Shown piece by piece: positions 25,551 to 37,500 of a stretch of DNA of 64,000 nt. The DNA comes from Prosapia bicincta (Eukaryota > Arthropoda > Insecta > Hemiptera > Cercopidae). The stretch covers positions 46,248,729 through 46,312,728 of the forward strand of contig JBAIZL010000002.1 in the NCBI GenBank assembly GCA_036971475.1. Direction: 5' to 3'. Both the position numbers and the translations under genes were made by a program. Under the pieces are notes generated by a model that had not been told where the DNA came from, made no database searches, and saw only the letters and a list, made by a program, of their open reading frames with translations. The stretch's first letter is position 1. Each line of letters starts with the position of its first letter.

Positions 25551-27554
25551 TTTGAGCAAATTGAAAAAGAGAAATGTGTCTAAATATAATTTAATTTTAT
25601 TTGTAAATGTATAGGTATACTAAAATTTTAATTTAATGCATTAAGATTTGTTTTCTCTTTTTGTACAAATATACTGTAATAAAAATGATAATGTATAAAT
25701 TAATTTTAATGTCATTGCAAGATTTCTAGTCTTATGACAGCCTTGAGATGAAATTCATTAAATAGAATAGAAGGGAGATTTTTGTTCTTGTTAAAAACAG
25801 AAAGTCTGCCTAAGTCAAATTGTTAGATATAATTGGTAATGTCAGCATTGATGATGTATTAATTGGTGACGTAGGTTATTTTAAAATTGTAAATAATACC
25901 TCACTTCATGAAATAAATTATTCATAACGTGAATCATTATATACTATATTATATAATCATAAGCTATTATATAGTAAATAAAATAAATAATTGTTTTTAT
26001 GGGAATACAGTTTTATTTAAAATAACTAAACATACTAAACAAATGGGGATTACGTAATTTAATTGAATAAGTCTTCAACCGTTTTAGAAAAACCACATTT
26101 TTTAAAAGTATTTGACCAGTTAGAAAATCTGACCACGTAACAAGAACCATACAGTGAGAAAATTGCCAAATCCCACAAATTACTGTGTGCGTGTGTGTGT
26201 GTGTTTTCTCAATGCTTTAGTTATTTTAGGACGATACCCCTGAATATAAAAATTAATCCATTTTAGCAGGGAGAGTATGAAAAATAAAATACCTGTTTTA
26301 ATGAATTAAGTAATATTTACATATCGTAAACTGAAAAATGTTTAACGATTGGAAAGAGTTGGAATTGCATTCGTAGAAAAAGTTTGCAGAGTGAGGGGTT
26401 TCCAGTTTATTTCAAGCGGGCAGCAAAATGTAGGAGTTTCAATTGCAAATTCCTGACTTTAGAAGTTTCGGGAAAATTATGAACTGACACCCTCGCCGTT
26501 TAATGGCGGCATTCTTACTAGCATTTACAAAACAAATTTTGCCGCGTTCATCATGCGCACATGTTGATGGAGTTTATTCATTTCGTAGGCAATAGTTCTT
26601 GGCGTTATATTGATGACATAATACGTTGGATTTATTTAAAGAACATATTTCTAATATTTGTAAATATGAATGATTTATTTATTTTATTGTAGTAGCAATA
26701 GCTACAGGAACATTACTTTATCCGTACGTAATATCTTCACGAACTCACAGATTTTCAGTTGAATCGTACCTTGAAGTCATCTTTGCTATCATTTATTGTC
26801 CCTTTATAAAATTTTTTCGGCTAAGGAGTTGACATTTAATAAAGTGCTCAGTCTATTCCTCTTCTAGAAAACTAGAAATATTTTAACTAATTCTAATATT
26901 GAAACTATGTAGCCTTACGGTTTTATGCTGAAAATTATGACTGAGTAATATGTTTTACTGAAAACCTTAATTAGTTTCTTTTTAAATTTCAGCCTATATT
27001 TAATTTTAAATAGCGAGTCAAGTAGCAAATAGCAAGTAAACTTTTGGCCATAAAAACAACAATTAAACTAATAAAATACTTGATTATATGATGTTATGTT
27101 ACAGTGTCATACAATAGAACTTACATATACTGGGATGTGTCCCATTGTCAACTCAGACCTTAACTCAAACAAGTAAGTACTACTATAGGCTAGGGTAACA
27201 GAACAATATTTATTCAAGAGTTATAGTGAAAAATTAGTAGTTCAAGTTAAGATGGAATATAATAATATAAATCCAACCAGGTTTTAAAATTACAAGAACG
27301 GTTTTACGATCGAGTGCAATTCAGTCACTGCTGATGGCAAAGAGGTTCCTGGACTACCTTTAATGGAATGAAACATTTATTTATTATTATTGTTTTTATT
27401 TGTATGACTTATATTACATTAAATAGTTTAATCTGTCGAAACTAATTTAAAACGAGATCATTTATTTTTTAAATAATAACAAAATGTGTCTAAAAATATA
27501 TCATGTTACATTTTAAATTTAAAAAAATCTATAACTTCCGAAGGAAGTAAACAT
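25551..27554. other. AT-rich non-coding stretch
   Basis: No gene recognised; only a short (GT)n near 26187-26203. Confidence 0.5.
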
Positions 27555-29840
27555 ATACTTTTGATTATTACTAAATAGAGTTACGTCAAATATTGCACTA
27601 ATCGAAATCTTTTAGTTTTAGTTATCTTTTTTGACTTATATTTTAGATGAAAGTTCACTAGATCTCTCAATTGATATTATATTACTAAAATTATTACTCT
27701 TATTCATCCAAAAGTTGTTACTGTAAATAAGTTAACTAGTGTTACGTCAAATATTGCACTAATGGAAATTTTGTAATTTTAGTTATCTTTCTTGTCTTAT
27801 ATTTTAGATGCAAGTTAACTAGATCTTTGAATAATTATTATATCACTAAAAGTATTACTCTTATTCATCCAAAAGTTGTTACTGTAAATAAGTTAAATAG
27901 TGTTACGTCAAATATTGCACTAACGGAAATTTTGTAATTTTAGTTATCTTTCTTGTCTTATATTTTAGATGCAAGTTCACTAGATCTCTCAATAATTATA
28001 ATATTACTAAAATTATTACTCTTATTCATACAATAGTTGTTACTGTAAATAAGTTAACTAGTGTTACGTCAAATATTGCATTAATGGAAATTTTTTAATT
28101 TTAGTTATCTTTCTTGTCTTATATTTTAGATGCAAGTTAACTAGATCTTTCAATAATTATTATATTACTAACATTATTACTCTTATTCATCCAAAGGTTG
28201 TTACTGTAAATAAGTTAAATAGTGTTACGTCAAATATTGCACTAACGGAAATTTTGTAATTTTAATTATCTTTCTTGTCTTATATTTTAGATGCAAGTTC
28301 ACTAGATCTCTCAATAATTATAATATTACTAAAATTATTACTCTTATTCATACAATAGTTGTTACTGTAAATAAGTTAACTAGTGTTACGTCAAATATTG
28401 CACTAATGGAAATTTTGTAATTTTAGTTATCTTTCTTGTCTTATATTTTAGATGCAAGTTAACTAGATCTTTGAATAATTATTATATCACTAAAATTATT
28501 ACTCTTATTCATCCAAAAGTTGTTACTGTAAATAAGTGAAATAGTGTTACGTCAAATATTGCACTAACGGAAATTTTGTAATTTTAGTTATCTATCTTGT
28601 CTTATATTTTAGATGCAAGTTCACTAGATCTCTCAATAATTATAATATTACTAAAATTATTACTCTTATTCATACAATAGTTGTTACTGTAAATAAGTTA
28701 ACTAGTGTTACGTCAAATATTGCACTAATGGAAATTTTGTAATTTTAGTTATCTTTCTTGTCTTATATTTTAGATGCAAGTTAACTAGATCTTTGAATAA
28801 TTATTATATCACTAAAATTATTACTCTTATTCATCCAAAAGTTGTTACTGTAAATAAGTGAAATAGTGTTACGTCAAATATTGCACTAACGGAATTTTTG
28901 TAATTTTAGTTATCTTTCTTGTCTTATATTTTAGATGCAAGTTCACTAGATCTCTCAATAATTATAATATTACTAAAATTATTACTCTTATTCATACAAT
29001 AGTTGTTACTGTAAATAAGTGAAATAGTGTTACGTCAAATATTGCACTAATGGAGATCTTTTAATTTTAGTTATATTTCTTGGCTTATATTTTAGATGGA
29101 AGTTCACTAGATCTCTCAATAATTATAATATTACTAAAATTATTACTCTTATTCATACAATAGTTGTTACTGTAAATAAGTGAAATAGTGTTACGTCAAA
29201 TATTGCACTAATGGAGATCTTTTAATTTTTGTTATATTTCTTGGCTTATATTTTAGATGCAAGTTCACTAGATCTCTCAATAATTATAATATTACTAAAA
29301 TTATTACTCTTATTCATACAATAGTTGTAACTGTAAATAAGTGAAATAGTGTTACGTCAAATATTGCACTAATGGAGATCTTTTAATTTTAGTTATCTTT
29401 CTTGTCTTATATTTTAGATGCCTGTTCACTAGATCTCTCAATAATTATAATATTACTAAAATTATTACTCTTATTCATACAATAGTTGTTACTGTAAATA
29501 AGTGAAATAGTGTTACGTCAAATATTGCACTAATGGAGATCTTTTAATTTTAGTTATATTTCTTGGCTTATATTTTAGATGGAAGTTCACTAGATCTTTC
29601 AATAATTATTATATTCCTAAAATTATTATTCTTATTCATCCAAAAGTTGTTACTGTAAATAAGTGAAATAGTGTTACGTCAAATATTGCACTAATGGAGA
29701 TCTTTTAATTTTAGTTATCTTTCTTGGCTTATATTTTAGATGCAAGTTCACTAGATCTTTCAATAATTATTATATTACTAAAATTATTACTCTTATTCAT
29801 CCAAAGGTTGTTACTGTAAATAAGTTAAATAGTGTGATTT
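27555..29840. repeat. 161-bp satellite array, ~14 monomers
   Basis: The landmark GTTACGTCAAATATTGCACT starts at 27590, then 27741, 27902, 28063 and every 161 bases to 29673 (the first interval is 151). Monomers from 27741 to 28868 alternate between two subtypes. One reads TTAACTAGATCTTTGAATAA, the other TTCACTAGATCTCTCAATAA, so the homogenised unit there is a 322-bp dimer. From 29029 on, the monomers are of one type with GGAGATCTTTTAATTTT. The array ends where the landmark decays at 29834. Confidence 0.95.
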
Positions 29841-31213
29841 TAACAAATATATCATTTGCCTAATAGAGTTTATCACTTAAATGATACCTTATCACGTCTA
29901 TAAAGTTACACATAATACAATTAACATACATTAAGGCATTTTTATGGCTTGCCATAATTTATTTTCATCGAGTTGTATTTCTCATGAGATCAGTGATTTT
30001 ATTCAAATGCAGTTTTTATCACACTTAAAATCTACCAATATTCCTACATTACAATATTCCTACAACATTATTGATGATTATAAGTAATAAGGTATTCATT
30101 TTAATAAGTTTAATAGAATAAATTATAAGAATAGATTATATGTGATAAAAAGATAATTTTAAGAATAATGGTATACTGGCAAATGTTATTTCTGAACATC
30201 GTAAAGGATAATAAAATTATTGAATCAAGAAAATAATGAAATTAAGAAAAAAATATTGAATAGTTTGAATAATAAACCCTTTAGACAAAAATGGCCCAAC
30301 TATAAAATATATTATTATTATTGTTATATCATGTTTGCTCAATAATATTTCTCCAACTCACGGTGGAGTTATACACAGCATACACATAACCACACTGGTA
30401 ACTATTAAATGCATATAAACTGAAAAACAAGTCACGTGATCCCTTGAGACAGTGTGACACCATTAGTACAGCTTGTCTTGCCTAACATAGCGTGCTATTA
30501 TATCATACATAAATTTTGTGGTGGTATTGTAGGGAAATATGCATTTAGCGTAGTGTATATCTGTAATGCACTACAGCTAGACAAGAAAGCTTTCATATTT
30601 CAGTGTATTATTCTCACGTAAATGAACAATACGTTAAATCTTATTTCCAAACGAGGCTACTAATTTTTCTAAACTTATTGTTAAATAAAAGAATTTTCTT
30701 GAAACTACAGCTAGTGTTAACTCTATAGGAAAATATGGTTTATAAACAAGTTGTATCAATTCCCTGTACCTATACTATTGTTGGATACAACATACACTCA
30801 ACACTTATGCAGTGATACAGTTAAACAATATTATTTTTCATGATGGATAGCTTGGTTTGATACTCTTACAATAAATTGTTTTATAAAATGTGCAATCACT
30901 TACATGAATAGCGTATAACTTCGTTTATTAAGTTCATAGTAGGCTTACTATATATTGACCTATCTCTTTCTCTCGCATCATTTAAAAACTCACACTAACC
31001 TCACGCTAGAGTGTAACAGTAGAGCTACTGTGACGATTTGAATATTATTTTCTTCCTTATTAGCGTAGTGACGTTTATTGTTCGATATAGGCCTCATCGT
31101 ATAATCTCCAGAGTTCTATACTGATCTTCGGTCTGAGCCTAATTCTGCTGCATTTTCCAGTATCACTCGTCAGTGTACATGCAATCCTTCTATTCCTAAC
31201 CCGTAATTTTTAG
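29841..31213. other. AT-rich non-coding stretch downstream of the receptor gene
   Basis: No exon or repeat recognised between the satellite and the receptor's 3' end. Confidence 0.5.
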
Positions 31214-31219
31214 TTTATT
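31214..31219 (-). terminator. Candidate polyadenylation signal of the odorant receptor
   Basis: AATAAA on the minus strand, about 260 bases past the stop codon at 31478. It is the first perfect hexamer I found there. AT-rich DNA makes chance hits likely. Confidence 0.4.
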
Positions 31220-31477
31220 TTATTGAAACGTGCATCTTCAGAGAAGTATTTCCTATATCTTATGAACTGAGAACTCTGATAAACTATCGAAGATCTAGTC
31301 CAGCCGTTTGTATTGAAATATAACCCTCTGTTTGATGTTGTAGGTAGGTGTATTTCCTATGGCTACTTGATAGTAAGATAATACAAGTTTCACGACACTA
31401 TGCTGAATATCTTTACTTACAGTTATATTTATATGTGTGATATTTTCAACAAAAACACATTTACATAATATTCCGAC

Positions 31478-31540
31478 TTAGTCTAACTTGTTCTTAGCGG
31501 TGCGGAGAAGGTTTAAGTAAGAGTAAGCAGCGTTCAGTAT
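31478..31540 (-). CDS. Odorant receptor exon 5 (residues 392-411 and stop)
   Basis: Acceptor TTTTTGTTTCAG ends at 31541. Twenty codons, ILNAAYSYLNLL then RTAKNKLD, and TAA at 31480-31478. The Y-S-Y-x-x-L-L ending is a receptor hallmark. Confidence 0.9.
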   Translation of the reverse strand: MLNAAYSYLNLLRTAKNKLD

Positions 31541-34500
31541 CTGAAACAAAAATAGAGTGAGAATATTTAGTGTAAATAATTATGAACAAATGTTTGAAAA
31601 TTGAATATTTTATTAAACATTTATTCAATTTGTCTGTTTTATGTATTTGTGTGCATTGTGTTAGATTTCATTGGCCACACTGCTCCTTCCGGTTATAATT
31701 TTTTTTTCAAATCGTAAATAAATATCGGGTATTATGAATATATCGTGGAATATTTTAAGGCAATAAGTATATTTTTCTTTTGAGATTTTTAAATAATAAT
31801 TTTTAATAACATTTTTAATAGGCCTATAAATAACTTGTAAAAATGTTATGTTTCAAGTTGCTGCAAATATGTTTTTGACGTATATCTTGAACAGTAATAT
31901 TTATACATCGAAACCAGGCTATAATATTATTTACTCTAAACAAACCTCATACTAAAACCAAATAATGTTTTGGGCTTTAACAATTGGCTTACCAGATCTT
32001 GGTCATTTATTTTAATATAGTTCTTTATAGCATATGAGAAATTATGTTTTTTATATGACTGGAGATCTTTTCAATATAGTTAACTCTCTTGACTTATATT
32101 TTAGATGCAAGTTCACTAGATCTCTCAATAGATATTATATTACTAAAATTATTACTTTTATTCATCCAGAAGTTGTTACTGTAAATAAGTTAAATAGTGT
32201 TACGTCAAATATTACTCTAATAGAGATCTTTTCAATATAGTTAACTCTCTCAGTTAGTTATTTAGTGTAAATAATTATGAACAAATGTTTGAAAATTGAA
32301 TATTTTACTAAACATTTATTCAATTTGTCTGTTTTATGTATTTGTGTGCATTGTGTTAGATTGCATTGGCCACACTGCTCCTTCCGGTTATAATTTTTTT
32401 TCAAATCGTAAATAAATATCGAGTATTATGAATATATCGTGGAATATTTTAAGGCAATAAGTATATTTTTCTTTTGAGATTTTTAAATAATAAATTTTTA
32501 AATACATTTTTAGTAGGCCTATAAATAACTTGTAAAAATGTTATGTTTCAAGTTGCTGCAAATATGTTTTTGACGTATATCTTGAACAGTAATATTTATA
32601 CATCGAAACCAGGCTATAATATTATTTACTCTAAACAAACCTCATACTAAAACCAAATAATGTTTTTGGCTTTAACAATTGACTTACCAGATCTTGGTCA
32701 TTTATTTTAATATAGTTCTTTATAGCATATGAGAAATTATGTTTTTTATATGACTGTGTTTCTATTTAGAGCTTTACCTATATCAAAACCGTAACCTTTA
32801 AGTCCATTCACATATATGCCATATTGTGGGTTTCATAGTCAGACTATTCATTAAGTAAGTAGCCCATACATTCCTTTCAGTTTCTAGATATATCTTCATA
32901 CCTTCTAATCGCTAAGCCATAATTTCAGCTGTGAGTAGCAATAGACCGTATCCCCAACTGGTAGATAAATTTATGAATTCAGCAGAACATACTATTCCAC
33001 AGCAAAACATAATTAACATACATTCCCTAAAAAATGTATCAACCAAACTTTTATTGCAAATCTACAAACGGTTATAAACATCTGGGAACAAACAATGTTC
33101 ATTAAATAATGTTATAAAATTTGTTTACTATATTTGAACAAAATAACTTCTTCCATATTTTTAATAAATTTCAAGGTATAAAATAAAGAGAACCGTTTTG
33201 AAAAACACATGTCCTGGTCCACTTGGAAAATATTAAAATTTACAAAAAACTGAAAGTTATTGAGTAGTAATATTTTATCTCGTGGTATTTGCCTGATAAG
33301 CATTTATAAATAATAATCCATATTAATCCATGTCGTTTGAACAGAAAAAAATATAAAATTATGATGAGACCTGCGCGAATTTTACAGTTAATCTTCTCAT
33401 CTTTTACCTATTCCAGTTTCTAAGTAGTTATTACTCACATTACGTAAAGTTTTAAAATTCAGCGTGTAAATCATTCCAAGGCGAATACAAAGTGGCCTCT
33501 TTGTCCTCTCCAACACAACCATAAGGGATTTTTGGAATCTTCTAGATTTATTGTGCCATTTGCAGTTTTGCAGCTCATGTATAAATCGTTCATTCTAACA
33601 AAAAAATATAGAGCAGCACAGTTACTTTATCTATTCTTAGCTTTTATTCTAATGATATGATGTATTACTAAATTTATAAAAAAATGCTAAAAGTGTTTTA
33701 ATTCATTGATTAAGTGAAACAAGACACCTTCAAATGTACTAAAAATGAGACTGTACGAAAAGCTGTACAGTTATGATCCACGGGCAATATTATAAGCACG
33801 TGTGTACAAAACAATGTGATATGTGAATGTTTATTCAAAACTTTAATGCATATAAATGCGTCTTGTAAACACATATGGCTTTTATATATTTCAGTTTCCA
33901 TTTTTATAAACTGAATCCAACAGCATCTTACATGTGTGATTAAAAGAAATCAGTTTTAGAAAATATGAAGTGCAACTAATTATACTGATTTTAAACGACT
34001 CACAAGTTATAAAACAAAGTATTAATTTTTGATAAACATCTAGAAAAGGAATATTTTTATAATAACGACAATAATAAAAAAATAAAAAAAATATTTTTGA
34101 TTAATTTATTTATAATTTTTATGCTAAAGTGAAATGTTGATTGGGAAGTGAGATATAACGTAAGAGCTTTGTATGTGTTTTATAACAATAAAATTGACTA
34201 AGGTAAACAACGTTTATATTATTAAAAAAATTTATAAATAAATAAACGCAATTTAAGTATTTTGTTACCTACTTCACAAATAACTAATTCACCAAACCAT
34301 GAGGTCATCACCAAAGTTAAAATTGTACCCACAAGTGGTCCACCATAATTGACAAAATCTCTGGTGAAAAATGTGGACACCTGCAAGAAATAATAACATT
34401 ATCTTGTGTAGGTTATGTTATTTTGGCAGATTCCATAGTTTCACGTTTAATACGTATTTGCCATTTTAATTCGTAAAATATTTTTGTAGTTGCTTGATGT

Positions 34501-37500
34501 AATCATCTTGAATTCACTGATCAAACTAATTTTAAAAATACTTAACTAAGTGAATACGTAATTGCTTACTTCCTGACGCGTTTCAAAACATTCGTTTCTT
34601 TTACGAAGCGAAAACTCTGCTTCTGAGTAGAAGGTTAGCTTCGTAAAAGGAACGAATGTTTTGAAACGCGTCAGGAAGTAAGCAATTACGTATTCAGATA
34701 GTTAGTTATTTTAAAAATATGTTTTTGTAGTTATAATAAAATATAATGAATTAGTTTAAACTTGTAACACTAATCAATTATATAAATAGGGCTTATTTTT
34801 ATTTTATTATTTTTTCATTCCTATTATTTTAATTCTAAGAAAATATATTCAGTTAATACATCAATTGGTTATGGTCAAACTTACATTCAGTGCTAAAATT
34901 AGTAATCGGTCAAATTTCAAAAATATTATTCTATTCAGATTCCACTTGCTAACATATGTTACTAAATAGGCATTTAAAAAAGAAACAATGTTTTAAGTTT
35001 CAGAAATCACAAATAACGGTTCATAATTGGACAAAATTGAATCAAAGCCTTATTAATTTTATAAACTTTAAATCTTTTTAAGAAACCAAACATTAAGATT
35101 CACCACGGAATCATATAGTTACATGTCACCCTGTTAGTATACATTTGGTTATAAAAACCTAATTAATTTAATAACAGTCATTTCAAATTTTAAAAGTGAA
35201 AAAGAGTTTAATATTTACGCACAATAAATTTCACTGAGCTAAATGTAATCGAGATTTTTTGGCTTTGTATATGGCTTAATATTATGTCATAGATTTTTAT
35301 ATCGTAATTCATAACTTTGTGTAGGAAGTTCAAACTTAGTGTGGGATTAGGGGTAAATTTTGTAATTTTCCCGGCAGTAAATATGAAAGTAAAAGTTGAA
35401 AACAACTTCAAGCCTAATTTTCTTGACCCGTGTTCAAAAACAGACCTTCATTGCTGAAAATGAAGACTTTTTTCTACTTAAATAATTTTCAGTTATCATG
35501 TTTACAACTCTTAGCCTATACCCTATTAAAAAAATTGAATTTATTTGAATTTCTCTCAACCAGTCTTTTCACTATCCTCAACATTCACAATACTTTCTCA
35601 AAGAGCTTGAACTGCAGCTAAACCAAATGACCATTAGGTTTGCCAATGTTTTCATTGAACATATATTACAGTTCTGGCTTTCAGTTTCCTCTTACTTTAC
35701 TAAATTTACCTTTACTGGATACTTTATCATTTGGAAACAGTGTTACTGAGAGGGAAATATAACTATATGGTAATCTAGTTGGACAAGTTGCAGTGATTAC
35801 TGAAGATTCCATGACGACTATGATTGTATAGTGTGCTTTTGTTCTTAACAAGATTATTGACCTACTATTTAATATTAATTTAGATTTCAACACCTAAAAC
35901 GGCTTGTTTCGTGTTTATAATTTATTTTTGATTAAAATATGTAAAAAGTCGAAGTTGAAAAGTATATGATCAAATATATGCAAAAATTAATTACCTTAAA
36001 CATTTATTTGCAGGGTACAACATTGGATTTTACAGTAGTTTTAAATTGTAAATCAAGACAAATAAGTAGTTTATTTATACTATGACGGAAAAAAGACTTA
36101 CAATTTAAGAAATGACATCTAGCAATGACACTTACGTCGCTCAATCTGTGCGCGCTAACGCTGAGAACAATGCAAAGGGTTTGAGTAAGTAGAAGGAAGA
36201 AGGAACCAAATGTGTCATTCACCAAGCTTACCAAACTGAAAGAAATTGCGATTTACAAAATAAAGTATTTTTATAAATTTGTTATACATTTTAAATATTT
36301 ACTGTAGTCGGTAAAATTACGCTAGAAATGTTTTATCCAAGTGTCAATAAAATATCAAATTATTCTTTAAATATTTTGAACCTATTTGCTAAAATTATTT
36401 TTCAAGTTATATAATAAAGGCTCTATATCTAAATACATAAAAATATAAATTTTTATGTATAACGTTTTATAATAAACTAATAGAATAATTGTTTAATTTA
36501 ATGTTCTCTTTTCATACACAAATTTATGTTTATCATAATAAACGCTACTACATAATATAGACTCTCACAATAAATATTATTTTGTTTAATATTCAATAAA
36601 ACCTATTTTAACTGCTTTTAGTATTGAATGTGGGTCTAAATAAAATTTGATTTTATTTTAATGTATGCTTATATTATTCGAGGGCTGTTTTACCGTTATA
36701 AACCTCTAAGGAATCACTGGTACTGTGTGAAATTTGCATTTTTCAAAAAATGATATCGAGAAAAAATGAGGATTTGAATTCCTAACTAATAAAATTGTAT
36801 TCTCTCTATGGTTAAAATTTTTTTTTTTTTACTGCCAAGTACCAGTATGCAATTTATCCTTTGATTTTGTTTTCTGTCTTAAAAAACGTTTTCCTAATTT
36901 TGTTTATATCTTGATAATCAACACTCGAAAGGGAAAATTAAAGTCTCACAAAAAGGCTAAATATATTTTCATGCATGATAACATACATAAAGATGAGCTC
37001 TTATTGGTTGTTTGGGTAATATGTTTGATTCATATTCTTGGTAAGAAGTTTGTAACTTTTAGTATTAGCTATCTTATGGGATTTCGGTTTCTAATTATTT
37101 GTTTTATTTACAATATCACCCATTAACACCCTCATAAAAATTGAATATGCTTTAAATATTCGTTCATTTACCAATAATATAATAATAGGTTTGGAAATTA
37201 GTTTATAAATTATAAGCCATTATATACTATTTATTATTAATATACTATGGTTGAATTTATTAATAAGTACAAAAAAAACCTCTTAACCGCAAACTTTCTT
37301 TATTTTACACTTATGTACATTTCAGTTACCAAGTAACCATCCTCAGTGGGATAACATACAAAGTTTGTGGTTAAGAGGTTTATGTGTATTTATTATTAGC
37401 CATTGTATACTATATATATGTTCCTAAATTAGAAAATGTATGGATATGCACACGTTTTATGTAACATGTGTAATTAATTGAAGTATTTAATTAATATTTA

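Noticed and set aside
34673..34682. Complete hammerhead in fold-back 3
   Set aside because: GAAACGCGTC fits the 3' half, but no CTGANGA box or stem II is visible in either arm. Only partial resemblance is claimed; the same caution applies to elements 4 and 5.
35208..35411. 67-codon minus-strand frame as a receptor exon
   Set aside because: Same reason; exons 2 and 3 join directly in phase.
35681..35893. 70-codon minus-strand frame as a further receptor exon
   Set aside because: It lies in intron 2, has no fitting splice sites and does not match receptor motifs. The reading frame is complete without it.
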